Under the pieces are notes generated by a model. The model was given only the letters and a program-made list of their open reading frames with translations. It was not told the DNA's origin and ran no database searches. A program made the translations under genes and the position numbers. DNA of 64,000 bases, from positions 9,502,036-9,566,035 of the forward strand of contig CP136069.1 of assembly GCA_032622095.1 (NCBI GenBank), read 5' to 3'. This DNA is from Siphonodentalium dalli (Eukaryota; Mollusca; Scaphopoda; Gadilida; Siphonodentaliidae). Positions 28,299 through 42,300 of this stretch are shown one piece after another; the stretch's first letter is position 1, and every line of letters starts with the position of its first letter.

Positions 28299-28714
28299 AC
28301 TGTATTACTGTCACATCATAGGGAGTTATAGGTATAGAGTAGATAAACACACTGTATTACTGTCACATCATTGGGAGTTATAGGTATAGAGTAGATAAAT
28401 ACACTGTATTACTGTCACATCATAGGGAGTTATAGGTATAGAGTAGATAAACACACTGTATTACTGTCTCATCATTGGGAGTTATAGGTATAGAGTAGAT
28501 AAACACACTGTATTACTGTCACATCATAGGGAGTTATAGGTATAGAGTAGATAAATACACTGTATTACTGTCTCATCATTAGGAGTTATAGGTATAGAGT
28601 AGATAAATACACTGTATTACTGTCTCATCATAGGGAGTTATAGGTATAGAGTAGATAAATACACTGTATTACTGTCACATCATTAGGAGGTATAGGTATA
28701 GAGTAGATAAACAC
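28299..28714. repeat. Dimeric (104-bp) periodicity marked by A22
   Basis: A22 (CATAGGG instead of CATTGGG) occurs in units 28299, 28403, 28507 and 28611, exactly every second unit. I found only eight A22 units in all (also 23625, 27935, 28767, 41983). The pattern implies growth of a two-unit block, now diverging at sites 15, 23 and 50. Confidence 0.88.
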
Positions 28715-29800
28715 ACTGTATTACTGTCTCATCATTGGGAGGTATAGGTATAGAGTAGATAAATACACTGTATTACTGTCTCATCATAGGGAGGTATAGG
28801 TATAGCGTAGATAAACACACTGTATTACTGTCACATCATTGGGAGTTATAGGTATAGAGTAGATAAACACACTGTATTACTGTCTCATCATTGGGAGTTA
28901 TAGGTATAGAGTAGATAAATACACTGTATTACTGTCTCATCATTAGGAGTTATAGGTATAGAGTAGATAAACACACTGTATTACTGTCTCATCATTGGGA
29001 GGTATAGGTATAGAGTAGATAAATACACTGTATTACTGTCTCATCATTGGGAGTTATAGGTATAGAGTAGATAAACACACTGTATTACTGTCACATCATT
29101 GGGAGTTATAGGTATAGAGTAGATAAACACACTGTATTACTGTCTCATCATTGGGAGTTATAGGTATAGAGTAGATAAACACACTGTATTACTGTCTCAT
29201 CATTGGGAGTTATAGGTATAGAGTAGATAAATACACTGTATTACTGTCTCATCATTGGGAGTTATAGGTATAGAGTAGATAAACACACTGTATTACTGTC
29301 TCATCATTGGGAGTTATAGGTATAGAGTAGATAAATACACTGTATTACTGTCTCATCATTGGGAGTTATAGGTATAGAGTAGATAAACACACTGTATTAC
29401 TGTCACATCATTGGGAGGTATAGGTATAGCGTAGATAAATACACTGTATTACTGTCACATCATTGGGAGGTATAGGTATAGAGTAGATAAACACACTGTA
29501 TTACTGTCTCATCATTGGGAGTTATAGGTATAGAGTAGATAAACACACTGTATTACTGTCACATCATTGGGAGTTATAGGTATAGAGTAGATAAACACAC
29601 TGTATTACTGTCTCATCATTGGGAGTTATAGGTATAGAGTAGATAAACACACTGTATTACTGTCACATCATTGGGAGGTATAGGTATAGAGTAGATAAAC
29701 ACACTGTATTACTGTCACATCATTGGGAGTTATAGGTATAGAGTAGATAAATACACTGTATTACTGTCTCATCATTGGGAGGTATAGCATAGATAAATAC

Positions 29801-30580
29801 ACTGTATTACTGTCTCATCATTGGGAGTTATAGGTATAGAGTAGATAAACACACTGTATTACTGTCTCATCATTGGGAGGTATAGGTATAGAGTAGATAC
29901 ATACACTGTATTACTGTCTCATCATTGGGAGGTATAGGTATAGAGTAGATAAACACACTGTATTACTGTCTCATCATTGGGAGGTATAGGTATAGAGTAG
30001 ATAAATACACTGTATTACTGTCACATCATTGGGAGGTATAGGTATAGAGTAGATACATACACTGTATTACTGTCTCATCATTGGGAGTTATAGGTATAGA
30101 GTAGATACATACACTGTATTACTGTCTCATCATTGGGAGGTATAGGTATAGAGTAGATAAACACACTGTATTACTGTCTCATCATTGGGAGGTATAGGTA
30201 TAGAGTAGATAAATACACTGTATTACTGTCACATCATTGGGAGTTATAGGTATAGAGTAGATACATACACTGTATTACTGTCTCATCATTGGGAGGTATA
30301 GGTATAGAGTAGATAAATACACTGTATTACTGTCTCATCATTGGGAGTTATAGGTATAGAGTAGATAAATACACTGTATTACTGTCTCATCATTGGGAGG
30401 TATAGGTATAGAGTAGATAAATACACTGTATTACTGTCTCATCATTGGGAGTTATAGGTATAGAGTAGATAAATACACTGTATTACTGTCTCATCATTGG
30501 GAGTTATAGGTATAGAGTAGATAAATACACTGTATTACTGTCACATCATTGGGAGTTATAGGTATAGAGTAGATACATAC
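29801..30580. repeat. Subregion enriched for C48+T50 units
   Basis: Five of fifteen units (29853, 30009, 30061, 30217, 30529) end in GATACATAC. The variant is otherwise seen mainly at 14.0-15.2 kb. C48 destroys the GATAA motif. The region begins right after a solitary 46-bp CATAG unit (29755-29800). Confidence 0.85.
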
Positions 30581-31878
30581 ACTGTATTACTGTCTCATCA
30601 TTGGGAGGTATAGGTATAGAGTAGATAAATACACTGTATTACTGTCACATCATTGGGAGGTATAGGTATAGAGTAGATAAATACACTGTATTACTGTCTC
30701 ATCATTGGGAGTTATAGGTATAGAGTAGATAAATACACTGTATTACTGTCTCATCATTGGGAGGTATAGGTATAGAGTATATAAACACACTGTATTACTG
30801 TCTCATCATTGGGAGTTATAGGTATAGAGTAGATAAACACACTGTATTACTGTCACATCATTGGGAGTTATAGGTATAGAGTAGATAAACACACTGTATT
30901 ACTGTCTCATCATTGGGAGGTATAGGTATAGAGTAGATAAACACACTGTATTACTGTCACATCATTGGGAGGTATAGGTATAGAGTAGATAAACACACTG
31001 TATTACTGTCACATCATTGGGAGGTATAGGTATAGAGTAGATAAATACACTGTATTACTGTCTCATCATTGGGAGGTATAGGTATAGAGTAGATAAATAC
31101 ACTGTATTACTGTCTCATCATTGGGAGTTATAGGTATAGAGTAGATAAATACACTGTATTACTGTCTCATCATTGGGAGGTATAGGTATAGAGTAGATAA
31201 ACACACTGTATTACTGTCACATCATTGGGAGGTATAGGTATAGAGTAGATAAACACACTGTATTACTGTCTCATCATTGGGAGGTATAGGTATAGAGTAG
31301 ATAAATACACTGTATTACTGTCTCATCATTGGGAGTTATAGGTATAGAGTAGATAAATACACTGTATTACTGTCACATCATTGGGAGGTATAGGTATAGA
31401 GTAGATAAATACACTGTATTACTGTCACATCATTGGGAGTTATACGTATAGAGTAGATAAATACACTGTATTACTGTCTCATCATTGGGAGGTATAGGTA
31501 TAGAGTAGATAAACACACTGTATTACTGTCTCATCATTGGGAGGTATAGGTATAGAGTAGATAAACACACTGTATTACTGTCACATCATTGGGAGTTATA
31601 GGTATAGAGTAGATAAACACACTGTATTACTGTCTCATCATTGGGAGCTATAGGTATAGAGTAGATAAATACACTGTATTACTGTCACATCATTGGGAGT
31701 TATAGGTATAGAGTAGATAAACACACTGTATTACTGTCACATCATTGGGAGTTATAGGTATAGAGTAGATAAACACACTGTATTACTGTCACATCATTGG
31801 GAGGTATAGGTATAGAGTAGATAAATACACTGTATTACTGTCACATCATTGGGAGTTATAGGTATAGAGTAGATAAAT

Positions 31879-32119
31879 ACACTGTATTACTGTCTCATCA
31901 TTGGGAGTTATAGGTATAGAGTAGATAAACACACTGTATTACTGTCACATCATTGGGAGGTATAGAGTAGATAAATACACTGTATTACTGTCACATCATT
32001 GGGAGGTATAGAGTAGATAAATACACTGTATTACTGTCACATCATTGGGAGGTATAGAGTAGATAAATACACTGTATTACTGTCTCATCATTGGGAGTTA
32101 TAGGTATAGAGTAGATAAA
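31879..32119. repeat. Block with three 46-bp AGTAG units, copy 1
   Basis: Three identical short units (31933, 31979, 32025; A15, G28, T50) are flanked by T15-T28 units. The 241 bp recur unchanged at 32433-32673 (lag 554). Confidence 0.9.
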
Positions 32120-32432
32120 TACACTGTATTACTGTCACATCATTGGGAGTTATAGGTATAGAGTAGATAAATACACTGTATTACTGTCACATCATTGGGA
32201 GTTATAGGTATAGAGTAGATAAACACACTGTATTACTGTCACATCATTGGGAGGTATAGGTATAGAGTAGATAAACACACTGTATTACTGTCTCATCATT
32301 GGGAGTTATAGGTATAGAGTAGATAAATACACTGTATTACTGTCTCATCATTGGGAGGTATAGGTATAGAGTATATAAACACACTGTATTACTGTCACAT
32401 CATTGGGAGTTATAGGTATAGAGTAGATAAAC

Positions 32433-32673
32433 ACACTGTATTACTGTCTCATCATTGGGAGTTATAGGTATAGAGTAGATAAACACACTGTATTACTGTC
32501 ACATCATTGGGAGGTATAGAGTAGATAAATACACTGTATTACTGTCACATCATTGGGAGGTATAGAGTAGATAAATACACTGTATTACTGTCACATCATT
32601 GGGAGGTATAGAGTAGATAAATACACTGTATTACTGTCTCATCATTGGGAGTTATAGGTATAGAGTAGATAAA
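32433..32673. repeat. Block with three 46-bp AGTAG units, copy 2
   Basis: Second copy of the triple short-unit block (32487, 32533, 32579). After one 52-bp unit a further set of three follows (32677, 32723, 32769), differing only at site 50. The earlier unit 32331 and unit 30737 share the rare T44 allele (GTATATAAA), the only two cases seen. Confidence 0.9.
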
Positions 32674-32676
32674 CAC

Positions 32677-32814
32677 ACTGTATTACTGTCACATCATTGG
32701 GAGGTATAGAGTAGATAAACACACTGTATTACTGTCACATCATTGGGAGGTATAGAGTAGATAAATACACTGTATTACTGTCACATCATTGGGAGGTATA
32801 GAGTAGATAAACAC
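32677..32814. repeat. Third triplet of 46-bp AGTAG units
   Basis: Three more consecutive short units with C50, T50 and C50. With the two upstream triplets and the single unit at 33023 they make ten short units in 1.14 kb, the densest short-unit region of the window. Confidence 0.93.
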
Positions 32815-33022
32815 ACTGTATTACTGTCTCATCATTGGGAGGTATAGGTATAGAGTAGATAAACACACTGTATTACTGTCTCATCATTGGGAGGTATAGG
32901 TATAGAGTAGATAAACACACTGTATTACTGTCTCATCATTGGGAGGTATAGGTATAGAGTAGATAAACACACTGTATTACTGTCTCATCATTGGGAGGTA
33001 TAGGTATAGAGTAGATAAATAC

Positions 33023-34004
33023 ACTGTATTACTGTCACATCATTGGGAGGTATAGAGTAGATAAACACACTGTATTACTGTCTCATCATTGGGAGGTATA
33101 GGTATAGAGTAGATAAACACACTGTATTACTGTCTCATCATTGGGAGGTATAGGTATAGAGTAGATAAACACACTGTATTACTGTCACATCATTGGGAGT
33201 TATAGGTATAGAGTAGATAAACACACTGTATTACTGTCTCATCATTGGGAGGTATAGGTATAGAGTAGATAAACACACTGTATTACTGTCACATCATTGG
33301 GAGTTATAGGTATAGAGTAGATAAACACACTGTATTACTGTCTCATCATTGGGAGGTATAGGTATAGAGTAGATAAACACACTGTATTACTGTCACATCA
33401 TTGGGAGTTATAGGTATAGAGTAGATAAACACACTGTATTACTGTCACATCATTGGGAGGTATAGGTATAGAGTAGATAAACACACTGTATTACTGTCAC
33501 ATCATTGGGAGGTATAGGTATAGAGTAGATAAACACACTGTATTACTGTCACATCATTGGGAGTTATAGGTATAGAGTAGATAAACACACTGTATTACTG
33601 TCACATCATTGGGAGGTATAGGTATAGAGTAGATAAACACACTGTATTACTGTCTCATCATTGGGAGGTATAGGTATAGAGTAGATAAACACACTGTATT
33701 ACTGTCACATCATTGGGAGTTATAGGTATAGAGTAGATAAACACACTGTATTACTGTCTCATCATTGGGAGGTATAGGTATAGAGTAGATAAACACACTG
33801 TATTACTGTCACATCATTGGGAGTTATAGGTATAGAGTAGATAAACACACTGTATTACTGTCACATCATTGGGAGTTATAGGTATAGAGTAGATAAACAC
33901 ACTGTATTACTGTCACATCATTGGGAGGTATAGGTATAGAGTAGATAAACACACTGTATTACTGTCACATCATTGGGAGTTATAGGTATAGAGTAGATAA
34001 ACAC
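33023..34004. repeat. C50 island: 19 consecutive units
   Basis: All 19 units end in AAACAC. T50 was 20 of 49 in a sample of units at 9.2-11.7 kb. Within it, T15-G28 and A15-T28 units alternate (33121-33432 and again 33641-33848), a weak dimer pattern. Confidence 0.88.
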
Positions 34005-35148
34005 ACTGTATTACTGTCACATCATTGGGAGGTATAGGTATAGAGTAGATAAATACACTGTATTACTGTCACATCATTGGGAGTTATAGGTATAGAGTAG
34101 ATAAACACACTGTATTACTGTCTCATCATTGGGAGTTATAGGTATAGAGTAGATAAATACACTGTATTACTGTCACATCATTGGGAGTTATAGGTATAGA
34201 GTAGATAAACACACTGTATTACTGTCACATCATTGGGAGTTATAGGTATAGAGTAGATAAACACACTGTATTACTGTCACATCATTGGGAGGTATAGGTA
34301 TAGAGTAGATAAATACACTGTATTACTGTCACATCATTGGGAGTTATAGGTATAGAGTAGATAAATACACTGTATTACTGTCTCATCATTGGGAGTTATA
34401 GGTATAGAGTAGATAAACACACTGTATTACTGTCACATCATTGGGAGTTATAGGTATAGAGTAGATAAATACACTGTATTACTGTCTCATCATTGGGAGT
34501 TATAGGTATAGAGTAGATAAACACACTGTATTACTGTCTCATCATTGGGAGTTATAGGTATAGAGTAGATAAATACACTGTATTACTGTCTCATCATTGG
34601 GAGTTATAGGTATAGAGTAGATAAATACACTGTATTACTGTCACATCATTGGGAGGTATAGGTATAGAGTAGATAAATACACTGTATTACTGTCACATCA
34701 TTGGGAGTTATAGGTATAGAGTAGATAAACACACTGTATTACTGTCTCATCATTGGGAGGTATAGGTATAGCATAGATAAATACACTGTATTACTGTCTC
34801 ATCATTGGGAGTTATAGGTATAGAGTAGATAAACACACTGTATTACTGTCACATCATTGGGAGTTATAGGTATAGAGTAGATAAATACACTGTATTACTG
34901 TCTCATCATTGGGAGTTATAGGTATAGAGTAGATAAACACACTGTATTACTGTCTCATCATTGGGAGTTATAGGTATAGAGTAGATAAATACACTGTATT
35001 ACTGTCTCATCATTGGGAGTTATAGGTATAGAGTAGATAAACACACTGTATTACTGTCACATCATTGGGAGTTATAGGTATAGCGTAGATAAACACACTG
35101 TATTACTGTCTCATCATTGGGAGGTATAGGTATAGAGTAGATAAACAC

Positions 35149-35668
35149 ACTGTATTACTGTCTCATCATTGGGAGTTATAGGTATAGAGTAGATAAACAC
35201 ACTGTATTACTGTCTCATCATTGGGAGTTATAGGTATAGAGTAGATAAACACACTGTATTACTGTCTCATCATTGGGAGGTATAGGTATAGAGTAGATAA
35301 ACACACTGTATTACTGTCTCATCATTGGGAGTTATAGGTATAGAGTAGATAAACACACTGTATTACTGTCACATCATTGGGAGTTATAGGTATAGAGTAG
35401 ATAAATACACTGTATTACTGTCTCATCATTGGGAGTTATAGGTATAGAGTAGATAAACACACTGTATTACTGTCTCATCATTGGGAGTTATAGGTATAGA
35501 GTAGATAAACACACTGTATTACTGTCTCATCATTGGGAGGTATAGGTATAGAGTAGATAAACACACTGTATTACTGTCTCATCATTGGGAGTTATAGGTA
35601 TAGAGTAGATAAACACACTGTATTACTGTCACATCATTGGGAGTTATAGGTATAGAGTAGATAAACAC
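35149..35668. repeat. 260-bp five-unit tandem duplication
   Basis: Copies 35149-35408 and 35409-35668 match unit by unit (T28, T28, G28, T28, then an A15 unit). They differ only at position 50 of the last unit (T at 35406, C at 35666). Confidence 0.9.
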
Positions 35669-36598
35669 ACTGTATTACTGTCTCATCATTAGGAGTTATA
35701 GGTATAGAGTAGATAAACACACTGTATTACTGTCACATCATTGGGAGGTATAGGTATAGAGTAGATAAATACACTGTATTACTGTCTCATCATTGGGAGG
35801 TATAGGTATAGAGTAGATAAATACACTGTATTACTGTCTCATCATTGGGAGTTATAGGTATAGCGTAGATAAATACACTGTATTACTGTCACATCATTGG
35901 GAGTTATAGGTATAGAGTAGATAAATACACTGTATTACTGTCACATCATTGGGAGTTATAGGTATAGAGTAGATAAATACACTGTATTACTGTCTCATCA
36001 TTGGGAGGTATAGGTATAGAGTAGATAAACACACTGTATTACTGTCACATCATTGGGAGGTATAGGTATAGAGTAGATAAACACACTGTATTACTGTCAC
36101 ATCATTGGGAGGTATAGAGTAGATAAATACACTGTATTACTGTCTCATCATTGGGAGTTATAGGTATAGAGTAGATAAACACACTGTATTACTGTCACAT
36201 CATTGGGAGTTATAGGTATAGAGTAGATAAACACACTGTATTACTGTCTCATCATTAGGAGTTATAGGTATAGAGTAGATAAACACACTGTATTACTGTC
36301 ACATCATTGGGAGGTATAGGTATAGAGTAGATAAATACACTGTATTACTGTCTCATCATTGGGAGTTATAGGTATAGAGTAGATAAACACACTGTATTAC
36401 TGTCACATCATTGGGAGTTATAGGTATAGAGTAGATAAACACACTGTATTACTGTCTCATCATTGGGAGTTATAGGTATAGAGTAGATAAACACACTGTA
36501 TTACTGTCACATCATTGGGAGTTATAGGTATAGAGTAGATAAACACACTGTATTACTGTCTCATCATTGGGAGTTATAGGTATAGAGTAGATAAATAC

Positions 36599-37742
36599 AC
36601 TGTATTACTGTCACATCATTGGGAGTTATAGGTATAGAGTAGATAAACACACTGTATTACTGTCTCATCATTGGGAGGTATAGGTATAGAGTAGATAAAC
36701 ACACTGTATTACTGTCTCATCATTGGGAGTTATAGGTATAGAGTAGATAAACACACTGTATTACTGTCACATCATTGGGAGTTATAGGTATAGAGTAGAT
36801 AAACACACTGTATTACTGTCACATCATTGGGAGTTATAGGTATAGAGTAGATAAACACACTGTATTACTGTCACATCATTGGGAGTTATAGGTATAGAGT
36901 AGATAAACACACTGTATTACTGTCTCATCATTGGGAGGTATAGGTATAGAGTAGATAAACACACTGTATTACTGTCACATCATTGGGAGGTATAGGTATA
37001 GAGTAGATAAACACACTGTATTACTGTCACATCATTGGGAGGTATAGGTATAGAGTAGATAAACACACTGTATTACTGTCTCATCATTGGGAGGTATAGG
37101 TATAGAGTAGATAAACACACTGTATTACTGTCACATCATTGGGAGGTATAGGTATAGAGTAGATAAACACACTGTATTACTGTCACATCATTGGGAGGTA
37201 TAGGTATAGAGTAGATAAACACACTGTATTACTGTCACATCATTGGGAGGTATAGGTATAGAGTAGATAAACACACTGTATTACTGTCTCATCATTGGGA
37301 GGTATAGGTATAGAGTAGATAAACACACTGTATTACTGTCACATCATTGGGAGTTATAGGTATAGAGTAGATAAACACACTGTATTACTGTCACATCATT
37401 GGGAGTTATAGGTATAGAGTAGATAAACACACTGTATTACTGTCTCATCATTGGGAGGTATAGGTATAGAGTAGATAAACACACTGTATTACTGTCTCAT
37501 CATTGGGAGGTATAGGTATAGAGTAGATAAACACACTGTATTACTGTCACATCATTGGGAGGTATAGGTATAGAGTAGATAAACACACTGTATTACTGTC
37601 TCATCATTGGGAGTTATAGGTATAGAGTAGATAAACACACTGTATTACTGTCACATCATTGGGAGTTATAGGTATAGAGTAGATAAACACACTGTATTAC
37701 TGTCTCATCATTGGGAGTTATAGGTATAGAGTAGATAAACAC
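36599..37742. repeat. C50 island: 22 consecutive units
   Basis: This is the longest single-allele run for site 50 that I found. Sites 15 and 28 remain mixed, so homogenisation here acted on part of the monomer, or on a founder group that varied at the other sites. It ends at unit 37743 (CATAG, T50). Confidence 0.85.
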
Positions 37743-38179
37743 ACTGTATTACTGTCTCATCATTGGGAGGTATAGGTATAGCATAGATAAATACACTGTA
37801 TTACTGTCTCATCATTGGGAGTTATAGGTATAGCGTAGATAAACACACTGTATTACTGTCTCATCATTGGGAGGTATAGGTATAGAGTAGATAAATACAC
37901 TGTATTACTGTCTCATCATTGGGAGGTATAGCATAGATAAACACACTGTATTACTGTCTCATCATTGGGAGTTATAGGTATAGAGTAGATAAACACACTG
38001 TATTACTGTCTCATCATTGGGAGTTATAGGTATAGAGTAGATAAACACACTGTATTACTGTCTCATCATTGGGAGGTATAGGTATAGCATAGATAAATAC
38101 ACTGTATTACTGTCTCATCATTGGGAGTTATAGGTATAGCGTAGATAAACACACTGTATTACTGTCTCATCATTGGGAG
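37654..38179. repeat. 306-bp duplication with CATAG-CGTAG pair
   Basis: Bases 37654-37873 equal 37960-38179 (220 bp, lag 306). Each copy contains a CATAG unit followed by a CGTAG unit (37743/37795 and 38049/38101). One 46-bp CATAG unit (37899) lies between the copies. Confidence 0.88.
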
Positions 38180-38256
38180 TTATAGGTATAGAGTAGATAA
38201 ACACACTGTATTACTGTCTCATCATTGGGAGGTATAGGTATAGAGTAGATAAATAC

Positions 38257-39311
38257 ACTGTATTACTGTCACATCATTGGGAGTTATAGGTATAGAGTAG
38301 ATAAACACACTGTATTACTGTCACATCATTGGGAGGTATAGGTATAGAGTAGATAAACACACTGTATTACTGTCACATCATTGGGAGGTATAGGTATAGA
38401 GTAGATATATACACTGTATTACTGTCTCATCATTGGGAGTTATAGGTATAGAGTAGATAAACACACTGTATTACTGTCACATCATTGGGAGTTATAGGTA
38501 TAGAGTAGATAAACACACTGTATTACTGTCACATCATTGGGAGTTATAGGTATAGAGTAGATAAACACACTGTATTACTGTCACATCATTGGGAGGTATA
38601 GGTATAGAGTAGATAAACACACTGTATTACTGTCACATCATTGGGAGGTATAGGTATAGAGTAGATATATACACTGTATTACTGTCTCATCATTGGGAGT
38701 TATAGGTATAGAGTAGATAAACACACTGTATTACTGTCTCATCATTGGGAGTTATAGGTATAGAGTAGATAAACACACTGTATTACTGTCTCATCATTGG
38801 GAGGTATAGAGTAGATAAACACACTGTATTACTGTCACATCATTGGGAGTTATAGGTATAGAGTAGATAAACACACTGTATTACTGTCACATCATTGGGA
38901 GTTATAGGTATAGAGTAGATAAACACACTGTATTACTGTCACATCATTGGGAGGTATAGGTATAGAGTAGATAAACACACTGTATTACTGTCACATCATT
39001 GGGAGGTATAGGTATAGAGTAGATATATACACTGTATTACTGTCTCATCATTGGGAGTTATAGGTATAGAGTAGATAAACACACTGTATTACTGTCTCAT
39101 CATTGGGAGTTATAGGTATAGAGTAGATAAACACACTGTATTACTGTCTCATCATTGGGAGGTATAGAGTAGATAAACACACTGTATTACTGTCACATCA
39201 TTGGGAGTTATAGGTATAGAGTAGATAAACACACTGTATTACTGTCACATCATTGGGAGTTATAGGTATAGAGTAGATAAACACACTGTATTACTGTCAC
39301 ATCATTGGGAG
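38257..39311. repeat. Nested duplications marked by T48 units
   Basis: T48 units ending GATATATAC occur at 38361, 38621 and 38979, each inside the order A15-T28, A15-G28, A15-G28-T48, T15-T28. Spacings are 260 and 358 bp. Bases 38465-38953 equal 38823-39311 (489 bp, lag 358), with a 46-bp unit at 38777 and 39135. The only other T48 unit seen is 11373, on a different background. Two nested events are needed to explain this. Confidence 0.9.
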
Positions 39312-42300
39312 TTATAGGTATAGAGTAGATAAACACACTGTATTACTGTCACATCATTGGGAGTTATAGGTATAGAGTAGATAAATACACTGTATTACTG
39401 TCACATCATTGGGAGTTATAGGTATAGAGTAGATAAATACACTGTATTACTGTCTCATCATTGGGAGGTATAGGTATAGAGTAGATAAACACACTGTATT
39501 ACTGTCACATCATTGGGAGGTATAGGTATAGAGTAGATAAACACACTGTATTACTGTCTCATCATTGGGAGTTATAGGTATAGAGTAGATAAACACACTG
39601 TATTACTGTCTCATCATTGGGAGTTATAGGTATAGAGTAGATAAACACACTGTATTACTGTCACATCATTGGGATTTATAGGTATAGAGTAGATAAACAC
39701 ACTGTATTACTGTCTCATCATTGGGAGTTATAGGTATAGAGTAGATAAACACACTGTATTACTGTCTCATCATTGGGAGTTATAGGTATAGAGTAGATAA
39801 ACACACTGTATTACTGTCTCATCATTGGGAGTTATAGCATAGATAAACACACTGTATTACTGTCTCATCATTGGGAGTTATAGGTATAGAGTAGATAAAC
39901 ACACTGTATTACTGTCACATCATTGGGAGTTATAGGTATAGAGTAGATAAACACACTGTATTACTGTCTCATCATTGGGAGTTATAGGTATAGAGTAGAT
40001 AAACACACTGTATTACTGTCTCATCATTGGGAGTTATAGGTATAGAGTAGATAAACACACTGTATTACTGTCACATCATTGGGAGTTATAGGTATAGAGT
40101 AGATAAACACACTGTATTACTGTCTCATCATTGGGAGTTATAGGTATAGAGTAGATAAACACACTGTATTACTGTCACATCATTGGGAGTTATAGGTATA
40201 GAGTAGATAAACACACTGTATTACTGTCTCATCATTGGGAGTTATAGGTATAGAGTAGATAAATACACTGTATTACTGTCTCATCATTGGGAGGTATAGG
40301 TATAGAGTAGATAAACACACTGTATTACTGTCACATCATTGGGAGGTATAGGTATAGAGTAGATAAACACACTGTATTACTGTCTCATCATTGGGAGGTA
40401 TAGGTATAGAGTAGATAAACACACTGTATTACTGTCACATCATTGGGAGTTATAGGTATAGAGTAGATAAACACACTGTATTACTGTCTCATCATTGGGA
40501 GGTATAGGTATAGAGTAGATAAACACACTGTATTACTGTCTCATCATTGGGAGGTATAGGTATAGAGTAGATAAACACACTGTATTACTGTCTCATCATT
40601 GGGAGGTATAGGTATAGAGTAGATAAACACACTGTATTACTGTCACATCATTGGGAGGTATAGGTATAGAGTAGATAAACACACTGTATTACTGTCTCAT
40701 CATTGGGAGGTATAGGTATAGAGTAGATAAACACACTGTATTACTGTCTCATCATTGGGAGGTATAGGTATAGAGTAGATAAATACACTGTATTACTGTC
40801 TCATCATTGGGAGTTATAGGTATAGAGTAGATAAACACACTGTATTACTGTCACATCATTGGGAGTTATAGGTATAGAGTAGATAAACACACTGTATTAC
40901 TGTCTCATCATTGGGAGTTATAGGTATAGAGTAGATAAATACACTGTATTACTGTCTCATCATTGGGAGGTATAGGTATAGAGTAGATAAACACACTGTA
41001 TTACTGTCTCATCATTGGGAGTTATAGGTATAGAGTAGATAAACACACTGTATTACTGTCTCATCATTGGGAGTTATAGGTATAGAGTAGATAAACACAC
41101 TGTATTACTGTCTCATCATTGGGAGGTATAGGTATAGAGTAGATAAATACACTGTATTACTGTCTCATCATTGGGAGGTATAGGTATAGAGTAGATAAAT
41201 ACACTGTATTACTGTCTCATCATTGGGAGTTATAGGTATAGAGTAGATAAACACACTGTATTACTGTCTCATCATTGGGAGTTATAGGTATAGAGTAGAT
41301 AAACACACTGTATTACTGTCTCATCATTGGGAGGTATAGGTATAGAGTAGATAAACACACTGTATTACTGTCTCATCATTGGGAGTTATAGGTATAGAGT
41401 AGATAAACACACTGTATTACTGTCTCATCATTGGGAGTTATAGGTATAGAGTAGATAAATACACTGTATTACTGTCTCATCATTGGGAGGTATAGGTATA
41501 GAGTAGATAAATACACTGTATTACTGTCTCATCATTGGGAGTTATAGGTATAGAGTAGATAAACACACTGTATTACTGTCTCATCATTAGGAGTTATAGG
41601 TATAGAGTAGATAAATACACTGTATTACTGTCTCATCATTGGGAGGTATAGGTATAGAGTAGATAAACACACTGTATTACTGTCTCATCATTGGGAGGTA
41701 TAGGTATAGAGTAGATAAACACACTGTATTACTGTCTCATCATTGGGAGTTATAGGTATAGAGTAGATAAACACACTGTATTACTGTCACATCATTGGGA
41801 GGTATAGGTATAGAGTAGATAAATACACTGTATTACTGTCTCATCATTGGGAGTTATAGGTATAGAGTAGATAAACACACTGTATTACTGTCTCATCATT
41901 GGGAGTTATAGGTATAGAGTAGATAAACACACTGTATTACTGTCTCATCATTGGGAGTTATAGGTATAGAGTAGATAAATACACTGTATTACTGTCACAT
42001 CATAGGGAGTTATAGGTATAGAGTAGATAAATACACTGTATTACTGTCTCATCATTGGGAGTTATAGGTATAGAGTAGATAAACACACTGTATTACTGTC
42101 TCATCATTGGGAGGTATAGGTATAGAGTAGATAAACACACTGTATTACTGTCTCATCATTGGGAGTTATACGTATAGAGTAGATAAATACACTGTATTAC
42201 TGTCTCATCATTGGGAGTTATAGGTATAGTGTAGATAAATACACTGTATTACTGTCTCATCATTGGGAGGTATAGGTATAGCGTAGATAAACACACTGTA

